A DNA stretch of 64,000 nt. Source: Certhia americana (taxonomy: Eukaryota; Chordata; Aves; Passeriformes; Certhiidae). The position numbers were made by a program, and so were the translations under genes. A model generated the notes under the pieces. That model was not told the origin of the DNA and made no database searches. It saw only the letters and a list, made by a program, of their open reading frames with translations. The number at the start of each line of letters is the position of its first letter. Position 1 is the first letter of the stretch. Below are positions 43,941 to 56,320 of the stretch, one piece after another. The DNA lies in NCBI GenBank assembly GCA_018697195.1, contig CM031878.1:3026492-3090491 (forward strand), written 5' to 3'.

Positions 43941-45675
43941 ATCTGAGAGCTGTCACTGCCTGCAGTCTTGTGCAATCTCATCAGTCAGGTTACAGTAAGG
44001 AAGTGGTGTAGCTCAGCATGCACAGGTTAAGCCAGCCAGTGATTCAATAGAGAGCTCAGGTGAGAGTTGAACTGCACCTCCTTTCTTAGGGTGGGAAGGC
44101 AGTGTCACTTACAACTCAAGATTTGCCTATGGAACAAGTCCTAATGCAGTCAAAGTCCTTTGCCGTTTTCTTCTACCTTCTCTCTCCAGTTACTCATTCT
44201 AAAAGAGAGGTATTGATTAGGATGAATCTTTGCTGTGGTCACATCAAAGACACAAGTGATTCTTTGTCGCATTAGAGGGAGATTAATCATTCACTAAGCT
44301 CAGTCCAGAATGTATATGAATTCAGGCAATAATGAAAATATTGGTTTTGTTCAAGAGGGAAGGAAACAAATTATCTGGCTCTGTCTCTTCCTCCCACTCA
44401 CCAATAGATGGTGGCAAAACTCCTTCCTTATCATTTCAAGGGCTTGGGATTCTATCAAGGCAATGTATCATGCTTCTTCCAGCACTTTCACCCTGCATCT
44501 TGTTTTCTGAACATTGTTAAATCTTTTCTTCCCTAACACTAGTCTCACTTTTTCCCCAGCTTTTCTTAACAGAAACTGTAGGTAGTTTCAACGTCATTTT
44601 AATCTTCTTTGTGTGTAGTACTCTACCTTCATCTCTTTCTCAGGCAAAATAGGGAAAAAGAAGTGATGATTAATCCCTTTAGAGTTCCTTACCTCTGAAA
44701 CCTGTGGGGGATTAATCATTTTAACAACTGATGCAGGTATGTGGTAGATGTTTTGTGTCTTTAAAGCAAATTTGAAAGATAAACTGCAGCTCAGGCAGAC
44801 TACACAGCCATGCTTCAGGGATCAGGAACACTAATTCCTTGGGCTAAATACACCAGAAGTTAGGATGGATTATCTGAGTATCTGAAGGCCTCTTAAAAAA
44901 GTCTTCTAAGATAATACTGGTGTTCCTTTAAAAGGAAATAATTTTGAATATGGGGCTTGAGTACATGTAAGAGTTTATCAATATGACACAGCCTTTTTTT
45001 TTTTTCCTGCTGGAAGTTTTTTATACTACAGTGTGGGAGAAGCCATGCAAGGATGGTAGTGGAATTCATAAGCACCATCTTATATTGTGCTTCAGCTGTA
45101 TTCAAGCTGTTGTAATTGTAACATGTGAAAGTTTACTGTGGAAATATTTTACATAAAAACCCTGGCCTATTTCCTAAAAAAAACCCCAAAAACCAACAGG
45201 TCTTCAGAAAGTAAAATTGTTCTACAGCGTGCATGTGAAATTGCTTTTCCCTTAGACTCCTTTGTCTAGAACAAAAGATTCATGACTCACTGTGCAAAGA
45301 TTTGCAGCCATCTGTTTGGAATATACCAATTTTCATGTTTTCACTTAGTCTATTGTAATCTGTTTCCTTTTGCCTTTAATCTCACTGAGCCAACACAGTG
45401 GAAAATAGCAAAAATTACTTTTCACTGTAGCCATGCAACAGTTGCTCAGTAAATTGTATTTGAAAACAAATATTTTATTCTTTTTGCAGTAATCTCAGTG
45501 TGCTAACAGATCTATCCCACGTTTTGTCAGACCAAGAAAGCAGAGAACTGAAGACATGTGAATAAATGTTTGAGCAGTTGTAGATAAACACAGCAACTGG
45601 AATGGAGTGAATGACAGAAACAACAATAATGTCTTGATAAATGCAATTCATTGAAATAGTGAAATTGTAAATGTC
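43941..45675. other. Unique sequence
   Basis: A weak tRNA-like resemblance at 43999-44081 is discussed under findings. No gene otherwise. Confidence 0.45.
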
Positions 45676-46120
45676 ATAGAGCCCTCATTCCATCCCCTGC
45701 CATGGGCAGGGACACCTTCCACTAGCCTAGATTGCTCCAAACCCCATCCAACCTGTCACTGGACACTTCCAGGGATTCAGCGGCAGCCACAGATGCTCTG
45801 GGCACCCTGTGCCAGGGCCTGCCCACCCTCACAGGAAACAATTTCTTCCTAATATCTAATCTAAATCTGTTTCAGTTTAAAAACATCCCCTATTGTACTA
45901 TCACTGCCTGTGTATAAAGTCACTCAGCCAGCTTTTTAAAAGCCCTCTGTAAGTACCAGAGGCTGCTGCAGCTTTCCCCCAGAGCCTTCTCTTCCCCGGG
46001 TGAGCACCCACAGCTCTCCCAGCCTGGCTCCATAGTAGAGAGGCTCCAGCACCCTGAGCATCTTTGTGGCCTCCCCTGGGCCCCCTCTCAAAGGTCCATG
46101 TCTTTCTTGTGCTGACCATA
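45676..46120 (-). mobile_element. CR1 LINE, 3' end fragment
   Basis: CCCTGCCATGGGCAGGGACA, CCAACCTGTCACTGGACACT, GATGCTCTGGGCACCCTGTG, AATTTCTTCCTAATATCTAA, CCCCAGAGCCTTCTCTTCCC and a final GTCTTTCTTGTGCTGA. It lacks the tail and reaches further 5' than most copies here. Confidence 0.95.
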
Positions 46121-46199
46121 GGCTAGCCATGGTCAACTGCATGGGTGAGAGGCAAGTAGAGAGCCTGAGATAAATCATTGCTTCACTAAATAAAACTCT

Positions 46200-46790
46200 T
46201 CCACCACAGCCTCATGGATAAGCTGGAGAAGCACATGCTGGCCAGATTCTGTGATGAGCTGACAATTGCCAAGACTTCTGTCCTCACCGAGTGCTGATCA
46301 ATGACTCCATGACTGTTTGGCAGCTGGTAACAAGTGGAGCATGACAGGCATCAATACATAGACCAATACTGTTCAATACTATCATCAGCTGCCTTGATGC
46401 TGACAATGCGATTCCTCAGCAAATTTCTGAATGATTCAAAGGGAAAGGGAGATGGAAAACCAACAGCAGATCTTCATTTCAGTGAGACCTTGCTGAAATT
46501 AAAGATTGGATCATTAGAGAATCCTGGAAGTTCAGTAAGAAAAGGTGCAAAAAATTGCTTCAGGACAGAACAGATCTGCCTATGAAATGGCATGGGCTAG
46601 AAATAAACTGGGAACTCTGCTCAAAAGCACCTGGAGTAACTGTGGGTGACAACACACTCACAAGCCACAGTGCATTTTTGTTGTGAATAAGGCAAACCAC
46701 ACACTAGGCCACACTAGGAAAAACACAGCCATCAAATCAAGGGGAGTTATGACCCCATTTTGCTTAGTGCTGGTGAGAAGATGACTTCTC
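46200..46790 (+). mobile_element. Old CR1 ORF2 (reverse transcriptase) remnant
   Basis: GAGTGCTGATCAATGACTCC, GTAACAAGTGGAGCATGACA, GGCATCAATAC, ACTGTTCAATACTATCATCA and CTCAGCAAATTTCTGAATGA match, in order, the CR1 ORF2 stretch around and after the catalytic core. ACTGTGGGTGACAACACACT, GAATAAGGCAAACCACAC and TGCTTAGTGCTGGTGAGAAG match further 3' parts. Stops and deletions abolish coding. Its 5' side faces the 5' side of the adjoining minus-strand CR1, so these are two separate insertions. Confidence 0.7.
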
Positions 46791-47021
46791 AGCATGTTCT
46801 AAAAATAAAATATAGGTATGGCTAAATTAGGAGGTGGTAACCTCACAAAATTCTTGTTTGAGCTTCTGGCCACTGTGTTTTCAAGAACTCTGCAATCTTG
46901 TCCCCTTAATAACATTTATGGGATGAGTGAGTGGGTGTCTGGCTTGTCTCACTGTCTTGCTGCTGAAAGTTTATGCAGGGGAAAAAGGTCAATGCATTCA
47001 ACTCTGAATCACAGCAGTGGA

Positions 47022-47042
47022 AAAAAAAAAAAAAAAAAAAAA
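47022..47042. repeat. Poly(A) tract
   Basis: A run of about 21 A. Confidence 0.95.
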
Positions 47043-47689
47043 GGGATTTTCTTACATTTCTGGATTTACATATGTCCTTGGGGAGCAGACATCCATGTGT
47101 CAGCTGTAGAATTGTAGCTTTGCCTGTACAATGCACGGCTTGTTCAGAGGGGAAGGTCAAGGCAACTTTATTAATTACAACTTATATTAATTGCATATCT
47201 GGCGTTGCACAGTAACCATCCAAAAGCATCTGTAACAAAAGCTACAGTTTGTAAAAAATGAAATAGTATTCCAGGCAAAGGCAATTATAATAAAGACCAT
47301 TTAAATTAATGGGGATGAGACATTAATGAGATATACTGTCAGTACTGCTACTACTTTTGGTTTGTTTAGCCTTCTAAGAACAGTTTACCTGATAATCTCA
47401 AAGAGAATAAAATAATTAATCATTTAGACTTCACAGAAGTTCTTATAATTTTTCTTTGTTTAAAATTGAAGGTAAAATTAGAGGCAGAACTAGAAAAGTC
47501 ATGTATAATCCTTACTTTATTAAGGATTCCCATGGATCAGAAGTTGATATTCTTGCACCCAGGACTGTTACCCATTCTTATTTCTGTATTTCTTGCTGTA
47601 TTTTGGCCACCATTGAGCAATTGAGCAGGTCCAGTGGAACAAATGCAATCAGAAATAGTTTCCCATAAATATGCAAAACCAGATCACTG

Positions 47690-47765
47690 AAGGAAAAAAA
47701 AAAAAGTAAAAAACCAAAAAAAGTAAAAAACCAAAAAACAAACAACAAAACAACCAAATAAAAAA
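47690..47765. repeat. A/C-rich low-complexity tract
   Basis: AAAGTAAAAAACCAAAAAA occurs twice, followed by CAAACAACAAAACAACC. Confidence 0.85.
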
Positions 47766-49915
47766 CCAGAAATGAAAATGAGACATTTGAGTCTCATTTA
47801 CTTCATGCTGGTTTTATAATTAATATGAAACTTAAATTAAAAACAAACAAAGACTTTTCCTTGGGGTTGGTTGTATTCTGTTTGTGTTAAGAAATTATTT
47901 TTCCTAGACCCTGATGAAGGAAACAAATATATAAAGGATTGCATATTAATGCTAGTCACTAAGCTAGGATAAAACATTACCTATAACATGATTGCATTTA
48001 ATTGTTCCTCTCCCTTATAAATGCAGGAAAACTAACTTTGCAATCATGTTGTATAATTATTTTTGCTATTCAGAAAGCTTTGCATATGTATATAGAATGA
48101 TTTATAAAATTAAAGATGTAATTTTCATTGTAAATGAAAAACTATTTTCAAACAAGCTAGGAAAACACCACACTAGATGACTGAAAGCTACATGAAATAA
48201 TACAAATTTTATACATGCTCATTTACTCAGTTTCCAAAATTCAGTATAATATGACCTCTGATATATCACAGGGCCCAGGATTTCATTCTGGACAATGCGA
48301 ATAGGAATCTGTAACTGGTTTTTGTCTGGGACCATTTAATGTGAAGATAAACAATGATCTTCAGATTTTTGTTCTGACTGTTAAAGCTTTCTGCTTTAAT
48401 CTTAGCTTGAAATTATTCTATCTTTTCCTCACAGTGGGATTGTTTGGGATATTTTCAGCAAGACATTTTAAGGTGGCAGTTCTGTCAATACAGAAGTAGG
48501 TCAGAAGCTCTGATGGAACAGAGTCCTGTCCTGTATTTTTTTTTTTCCCAATGTAGTGAAATGCAATTTAAAAATCCCTTGGACTTTTAATAGGAATACA
48601 ATATTTCAATAATTTCTTACTCAGGAATATGTTTTGACATCCATGTTTTGCTATAAAATATGGTCGCTGTGACAACTCTTGCTCTGTATGACTGACATAT
48701 ACTAAGCATCTCTCTTTTACTATGAGCTTTTGTTTTGTTTTTTTTTTTTTTTTGTCCTAGGTAAACCCACCTTAGAAAAAAACAGAGCTCAAATTTTCTT
48801 CACATAAAGGAATTTACACTAGTAGGAACCATCTCTTCTTTAGTGACTGAAAAGTCAACTATTTATTTCAAACACATAATTTTGGCTTCTATTGCAAGAG
48901 CAGTGAGAATAGTAAGAAACTTTTTTAAGGAGTGACTTTTCTTACCCCTTTCTTGCCTCTAGCAGTATGAGCCTGGACAAGCTGTTTAGAAAACCACACA
49001 ACTGAAGAAGGATCTAGCTGCCTGAACTGAGCCAGATGTTAATTCAACCTTGAGTATTTCCTGATGGAAGATAGTAGAAATCTCCTCATCTCTTAAAAGG
49101 TCATATTGCAGGGTTTGCCTTCTTTTGACCTCAAGATTTTTCCTTTGAAGATCTGTTTAATTGAATTTAAGCTTCAAGGACAAAGCCAGTGTCAAGGAAA
49201 AAGCAGAGTGTCTGTACCTGTAGGATCATTGCATCATACAGTAAAAGCAATCTGGTTATTTTACCCACTCACTTTAGTTCTCCATCTGAATTAAAGCAGT
49301 ACATACTGCTGAAAATTAATAAACTAATGACAGGCTACCAATTAAAAGCTGATAAATGTTGTTTGCTCTGTTCAGAACAATTTATTTGAAATTATTGACA
49401 GTTACCAAGGCCTTGACAAAATGTGTTTTTTAGTCATCTAACATGCTGTCACTATTGCCACATTTTGATTAATCATGGGATGTTCTCCTATCCTGCAAAA
49501 ATGTTTTTCTACAAACATTGGGACTTATAATTTTTAAGAGTAAAACTACTCAATTAATTTGGCAAGTGACAGATTCCCTCTTTACAACTAACTCACTTAA
49601 AGATGTGGTATAAGTAAAGCGTCCTTTTGCCTCATCAGCAGTGAAATGTGTCCACTGGTTGTTGACTGTGAAAGAACTGGAGTTTTCTCCTGTTTTCTTC
49701 ATTCATTTATTCAGATGGGAGACAAGAGGGAAGTTCATCCTCTGTCATTACACAGTCAGTAGAATGGTGAAGTTGATAATACAGTTTTACACCTAGATTA
49801 TTAGAATGTTTTCTGGACCCTTTCTCCTCTCCTGCACCCTCATGGCTCACTAGTAAACTGTCATTCCAAGTGTGAAGGGCACTGGAAGACAATAAGATAA
49901 AAATTTCTGGACTCA

Positions 49916-50101
49916 ATGAACAGGTTAACTTTCATGGTTCTAAGTTGTTTTATCTGTCATTTTCTCTTCATCATTCTGATCCCGCAGAAAGATGCAACTG
50001 CAGGCCAAGGAGCAGACTCCATCAATGAAATAAAATTCCAGACAGAGAAATACTGTAATGCACTTAAGCATATTCTGCACAAAGATGAGCTGAGGAGATG
50101 A
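49916..50101 (+). other. Possible small ORF or terminal exon, unrecognised
   Basis: A 61-codon frame. Residues 1-24 are hydrophobic (MNRLTFMVLSCFICHFLFII...), resembling a signal peptide or membrane segment. The rest is hydrophilic and ends KHILHKDELRR. Alternatively the DNA at the hydrophobic part (CTCTTCATCATTCTGATCCCGCAG, ending 49985) is simply a splice acceptor tract, and 49986-50101 would be a terminal exon of 38 codons. The context of the ATG is weak (T at -3). I recognise no family, and chance is the default explanation. Confidence 0.15.
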
Positions 50102-52048
50102 GCAGGAGGTGTGAGAAACATGACCTAAATTTATAATGAAAGCCTGCACATCTACAATGCTGAAAGCTTTCAGTGGGTATGATTATATACATGCATTCTA
50201 GGGCAATGGATTACATCATTTCTCTGCACTGTGTTTTAGTAAGGCTTGAAAAATTTCCATGAAATGGAAGAAAATTACTGTTCAATCCAGGCAGTTACTG
50301 ATGTAACAGAGCAGCTTGAAAAACATTCAAAATGTTAAGTCCAATCCATACGCAGGTAAGTTCTGAAATGAGGAACTTAAAGTGTGATTTGGGATATTTG
50401 AAACCCTAAATTTTAAGAAGTGACTAGAGTCAGTCTTGTGTTTACATGATTTCTTTGGTATGGAAAACACTAGGAGTCACATTAAAACATTAATTGACTT
50501 AATTCTATGCCAGTTTTCAACAGCTATAGATTATTGAGGAGACCCAAAAGATGTATTTTGTTTCCTCTCCCTTGTTATCTAAAACGGGCTGGTTTGTCTC
50601 TCATGTCATTTTTCTCTCATGTCACTTGTGGAGCAGTACAGTTCTTCTGTTCATTATTTGAGACAGGACACTGCAACTTTTGCACTGTCTCTGCAAGTCT
50701 GAGAACTGAAATGTTAAATTTTATTCTGTGCTTGCAGCAGGATTAAGTGCTGGGAATGTGTGTCTTTGCATCAGACATTTGACTTCAAATTAGAACAGCA
50801 TCTGTCTTAGTTGTTTGTGTGTCAGTAATGCTGATATTTCCACCTTATGTCATTTTCTCTGAAGTATCAGTGAATAAGGAGTGGAGTACACATGAGTAAT
50901 GGAAAAGGATGTGGGAAGCACAACTAATTTTATTGCCACTGTTTTGGAATTAACACAAAACATTTACAGAGCTGCAGATAAGCTTGAAGAGTCAGATAAA
51001 GCTAGAAACAAACACAGAGAGCAAGATTCAATTAGCAGTAATTTGGAGTAGAAACTAATCTTCAGTTGTTACCATTAAACAAGTCTGGAGTGAATAGCAA
51101 GAATCCATTTAGCTTTTCTGAATTATTACCTGCAAAGTCAATAGATGTTTATTTTCCTAGGGAGAACAGGCTTGTTATCAGTTCCCTTTCTTAACTCCTA
51201 ATGGAGCCAGCTGTTTATTTTGGATAATGGTGCACTTCACAGCACATCCCAAACTTCACGCTGAGATGCAGTTACACAGATCACATGTTCTCTTGCTCAG
51301 ACAAGAGCTCAGTTTGTTTAAATTTGCTGGATGATTTCACACACAGCCTCAGAAATCAGAAGCCAGTAGGTGATAAACTGTTTTTTCTCAAATTTTATGA
51401 CTGTCTAAGTAACAGGTTGTGAGGGTGTTTTTGTGTTGTTTTGGGTTTGTTTTTGTTTTTTTTTATCTTGGAGAGCAAAAGTGTACCTGATTTGAGTGAA
51501 GCAAGTGCATGCTGAACATAAAGAGATAAGCTTTTGAGCAAGGGAATTTTCTAATTAGCTGTCATACATCCACTTTTATTATCATACATCCCCATTACAA
51601 GGGATAAGCAAGATAGCTTATCAGGTTACCCCTCTAGCTGACTTTTTTACATGATACACAAGGAACTCCAGAGACCTGTTAAAAAATAGGGCAAATTTCT
51701 GAAACTTCATCTAAAGACAGGCAATCACAGGTCCCTTATTTCCAGAGGGGAACCTGAGATCCTGTGTGAAAGGTCCCTGTGGGTCTGCAGTTCATGTCTG
51801 GTGCCTCAGCAGTACCACATCTGGACAGGCTCCCACTCCACAGCTTCAGGATGCTCCCCCAGCAAACAGGGACAAGTGGAGATGAACTGAATCTGAGATG
51901 ATTTTCATTATGTAATAACATACGAAAACAGCTCATTTCATAAACAAAGAAATTTCCAAAGTTAAAACAGGCACGTACATTATTGCTCTTACATCATTGA
52001 GAAGGACTGTTCTTGAAAGGTGAAGGAAGATTGTGTTTTCCCAATACA

Positions 52049-52167
52049 TTTTTATTTATTTGTTTTGGTTTGGTTTGTTTGATTGTTTGTTTGTTCTTTG
52101 GTTTGGTTTTGTTTTATTTGGGTTTTTTGTTTTGGTTTTGTTTTGGTTTTGTTTTGGGGTTTTTTTC
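52049..52167. repeat. GT-rich low-complexity tract
   Basis: TTTG, TTTGG and TTTTGG units with almost no A or C. It resembles the blocks at 63 and 59727. Confidence 0.93.
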
Positions 52168-52455
52168 TGAGATAAGTGTTCAAAATGCATGTTCTGGGTA
52201 TAGTTTCAAGTTTTCTCTCTTCTTCACAGGCTACTTGCTAATCTCAGGAAAAACGTTACTTTGAAGACTCTTTCTTCATAAGCCTTACTTTGAAAACTGC
52301 CAGTGCACAGGAGGAACTAACAACTGGAAAGACCAGAGATAACTTCATCATTAGGCTCTCATGGCAGGAAAAACAATCTGTGTTCAGATTTCTCTCCTAA
52401 ATCTCTTTCTGCCTTTTCCATTATTCAGCAGCAGAATCAGCAATGTAAATGGGAG

Positions 52456-53130
52456 ATAGTGATATAAAGAAATTCCCTACTGGAAGTTCTGGACTGGTTC
52501 AAATCTTACCTAAATTAAAACAAGTCTCAAGAAGAGCTTGAGAGCCTCCTGTTTTGATCCCAGCTGATCATATAAAATTTTTAATTCAGCACTCTTAAGT
52601 AAATAGAATTGTTTATGCAGATTAGTTGGCTAGCTCATATTGTTAAGTATATTACTGAAAAACAGAGTAAGGCAGACAAGATAATTACCGGAGTTAAAAT
52701 GAAAAAGAATAATACATAAACAAATTTGGGTTATACAACTGACATATGTATGTCATTTAATTTTATTAAAAATTTTATCATTAATAAATTTTATTTAATT
52801 TTGTTAAAAAACATCTGCAAACTGAAATAAGGTTCACTCCAGTAACTGTAAATATTCTGAAATATCAAATATAACAACTTTTAACTAGGGTAAAGGAAAC
52901 TGTCTAGAACACCACAATTTTTTTCAACCGTGTCTAGCCAAGGGCAAAAATAGCATCACATGAAAACATTCAAATGTATTTAAAAGTATAAATTCACTTC
53001 TTTATAATTTTTCTAAAGGAATCAAAATAATCAGAATACTTGCTTGTATAAGACCAACTCTGAATTTATATTTTGATCAGATAAAAACATTCACCACCAA
53101 TTCCAGTAGGGAATTTCTTTATATCACTAT
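52456..53130. mobile_element. Perfect 30-bp inverted repeats enclosing 615 bp; possible TA-flanked DNA transposon/MITE
   Basis: The arms at 52456-52485 and 53101-53130 are exact reverse complements over 30 bases, starting ATAGTGATATAAAG on the left and ending CTTTATATCACTAT on the right. If the terminal TA at 52457-52458 and at 53128-53129 is a target duplication, the element is GTGATATAAAG...CTTTATATCAC, 669 bp, as in Tc1/mariner-type elements. The interior is AT-rich and has no long frame, so it would be non-autonomous. Similarity stops sharply at the inner ends of the arms. Because TA lies inside the palindrome the target-duplication reading is not independent proof. A local inverted duplication is the alternative. 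Confidence 0.45.
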
Positions 53131-53629
53131 ATATAACCACTGTTTAGCTTACATTGCTAAACTCAGTTCAGTCTGAAAATTCTTGAAGTAGGTCCTCACT
53201 GACTGTTTGCAAGGATTGAAATAATTTATAAAAAATATTCTTGTGTGAATGTCTTTCATGGTGAGGGGGAAACCTTAATCTCTTCTATCCGTTTTGACTT
53301 CTTAAGTCCTCCAAGTGGTAATTGTAGAGCTCAGAGAGCTTAAAAAGTCTCTTGAGTAAGATATCAGCACAGAAACATCTTATTCAGAGCTGATCTGAAA
53401 ATCCTGAAGTTTACCTAAAAAATCTCCATGTTTTTATATGAATAGCAATAACTGCTGTTCTTTCTGTAGCTCTGATAATAAAAACTATTCTCTTGTGGAT
53501 TCTGATATATTTGGGTCCAACTCTGTGGGATTTTAACATCAGTCTGTGAACACCAGGCAGGGAAGATGCTGCTTCATACACTTTCTAAGAGGTTCTAACA
53601 GGTCACTGGTACTAACTTCCTCATTGTTT
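53131..53629. other. Unique sequence
   Basis: No recognised repeat or gene. Confidence 0.5.
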
Positions 53630-53838
53630 CTTCCCTGTGAGGGTGGGGAGGCCCTGGCATATGTTCTACAAAGTAGCTGTGGCTGCCTCTTGGTCCCTGT
53701 CAGTGTCCAAGGCCAGGTTGGATGGGGCTTGGAGCAGCCTGGGACAGTGGCAGGTGTCCCTGCCCATGGTAGGAGGTGGCACTGGATGAACTTCAGGGTC
53801 CCTTCCAACCCAAAGTATTCTGCAGTTCTGTGGTTCTT
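53630..53838 (+). mobile_element. CR1 LINE, 3' end fragment
   Basis: GAGGGTGGGGAGGCCCTGGC, AAGGCCAGGTTGGATGGGGC, TTGGAGCAGCCTGGGACAGT, GTGTCCCTGCCCATGG and CCTTCCAACCCAAAGTATTC, with a decayed tail (CTGCAGTTCTGTGG). Frames on both strands here (53539-53863) read the repeat. Confidence 0.96.
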
Positions 53839-55383
53839 CTCAAACCACAAAATCCAGGATTAAAGTGCTTGTAAACAGCATGACTGGGAGATGGAGAATT
53901 GATGTCCAGTTGAACAAATGTGAGGTTAGGAAAAACTCTGTGGTGTCACACCTGGTCTAGATAAAAATGCTGCTGCTGCGGCTGTCTGGACAGGGATTGA
54001 CCATCCCATTGGAAAAACTAGATACCCCAAGTCAACAGTGCTTTTTGTTAAGGTCCCAATAAATTGTTTTTATAAAAGATTTTTCATGAGTGCCTGTGCA
54101 ACACCTGCATCTTCAGCATGAATCTTCACTCTCTGCTGCACTTTTACTGTCTGGTGGGCAAACAGAGGGTTCAGCTGGCTTCATAGCAAACCTACCATGT
54201 ACTTGGCACTTCCTCATCTTTCTGGCCTGAGACCAAAGATGTGAGCACAGTCTCATTTTTGAATCATCTTCGAGCTTTCTGATAGGTTTCAGCACAGCAG
54301 AGTGAGATTTTTAAAAACATCTGCATGCTTACTGGTATACTTGGCATGCACTTTCACAAATGCCTTCTCACCAGCCATTTATCACAGTGAAACAGGTTCT
54401 ATGGGCTATTACAAAAATTTTGTACCTTTAGATATATATCTTTGCTTAAGCTTGGTGCTCTCAATTTTTAATAGGCTCTGGACCAAAAAGTTGTGATGAT
54501 CACCTTTTGTTGATAAAAACGGCATTTCTAATAAGAATCACTTCAGCATTATGATATAAATATTACAATAAATGAAGTGTGAGTTCTGATGGCAAACTCT
54601 CAAAGTATGGTCTTTCATGAGGATAGAGGAATGATGAAACTTCATTTCATTCTGGCTGTATTATATGACTTGGTAATCAATCACCATATCAACTTAGTGT
54701 GGGTTTTCCAAGACATCATTCATTATAAGGTAAAGTCAAGATGCACACCTTAAATATTAAAAAAAACCCCAAAAACAAAAAACAAACAACAACAACAACA
54801 AGCACAGCATTTTTCTTTCCACAATAAAATACATTTGTAAATCAGTTAGATTGCTGGATGTAACGTAACAACTCACATTAGACTTCACTGTATAAAAAAG
54901 AGACTGCTTTGAAAATATGCTCCATAAAATCCCCGCATTATGAAATGTGTGTAACATCTACAGGGAGTTCACTTTGTGTTTAATGACTCCTATCTGCTGG
55001 TGTCAAATACCTTGCTTTGGGCAGGTGGCTTTGAACTCCATGTGCAGATGAATTTCCATACCATGCCATTATTGAAGGACTGGCTAAATTTCATGAAAGA
55101 ACTCAAAATAAAGGGAAAAAAAAACAATATACTGAATATGTAGTAACTATGTTTTGGGGTTTTCTGAGCTAGTCTGTAGATATGGATTATTCAGCTAAAT
55201 CATACAAAAGGATTTAAGGAGAGAAAAAACTGCAGAGAATTTGGTGCAATTCTGCCCTTAAATCTTAAAGAAAGAATGGCATAAGTGTATAACTACTACT
55301 TCATATCAAAATAATTACACTGGGAGTGATTTTTTTTCCCAAAATTATTTTGCCTACAGGCTGTTATCAGATGTCTCTCTGAT
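53839..55383. other. Unique sequence
   Basis: An A/C-rich tract lies at about 54758-54800. Frames at 54113-54295 (minus) and 54302-54496 (plus) are short and unrecognised. Confidence 0.45.
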
Positions 55384-55462
55384 CCTGGCAGAGGGGTTGT
55401 AACTAGATAATCTTTATGGTCCCTTTCAAGATAAACCAGTCTGTGATTCCACAATTCTATGA
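55384..55462 (+). mobile_element. CR1 LINE tail fragment
   Basis: GGCAGAGGGGTTGTAACTAG, ATAATCTTTATGGTCCCTTT and TGTGATTCCACAATTCTATG. Only the last 80 bases remain. Confidence 0.88.
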
Positions 55463-56112
55463 AAACTAAGCAATTTTTTCCCCTAACTACACTGTTAAAT
55501 GAAAAATTTCTTGCCCCAAATCAAGCCATGTGTTCATTTTGTAGCACTGAACTTCACAAGTTGTCAAAAACCTTGAAAAATATCTGCAATAAATGACTAC
55601 ACTGCTTTTTAAAGTTAAATCACTCTGAACATTTTTGACACTACTACTACTACCAACTACCTCTAAAAATGCATGTCTTCAAATCTGCTTTTGAAAGCAC
55701 ACAGAAACACTATATAACTTTTTTTCAGGAATAGGAGTCTGTGGAAGGCAACAAAATTTCCACCCTTGGCTGGGTGAAAAGCCTCTTCTGCAATGAAGTG
55801 GACAGTAGGGAGCTGATCACTAGCCAGGAAGCCAGCTGTGGAACAGTATTTGGGAATTTATTTTCTTCCATCAACTTTGTCTTTGATTGTGCACATCCGC
55901 TGACACCTTTAAGTGTATTTCTCAGATACTACATACAAGTACAGAATAAATAGGCCTGCAATATTTCTTTAAAACAGCATGTGTGAATATAAGCATGAAG
56001 CAGTGCCATAAACATGCCTCTTGAAATCCTCCCTGCTCAAGATAATTATTCAGAGACAATTCCATATTTATGAGAAACACCGTAATTTCTTTCTCCTCTC
56101 ATTTCACAGGAT
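55463..56112. other. Unique sequence
   Basis: The frame at 55741-55953 is unrecognised. Nothing else is seen. Confidence 0.5.
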
Positions 56113-56320
56113 AGAATCATAGAATGGTTTGTGTGGGAAGAGATATTAAAGACCATCTAGTTTCAACCCCTCTGTCATGCATAGGATAACTGCCACAAGG
56201 TCAGCACTCAGAGCACCATCCAACCTGGGATTGAGAAATTCCAGGGATACAGAGTCCACAACTTCTTCAGGCATTTGCTCTAAGAACTCACCTGACTGTG
56301 AAAGGGACTTCCTCTTTCAG
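56113..56320 (-). mobile_element. CR1 LINE, 3' end fragment, diverged
   Basis: ATAGAATCATAGAATGGTTT, GTGTGGGAAGAGATATTAAA, GACCATCTAGTTTCAACCCC, CCATCCAACCTGGGATTGAG and CAGAGTCCACAACTTCTTCA. Confidence 0.92.

Larger units (their letters stand above)
46791..52455. other. Long mostly unique stretch
   Basis: Contains A runs (47022-47042), an A/C-rich tract (about 47690-47765), T runs (about 48537-48546, 48739-48753) and a GT-rich tract (52049-52167). A small candidate frame at 49916-50101 is listed separately. No transposon recognised. Confidence 0.45.
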
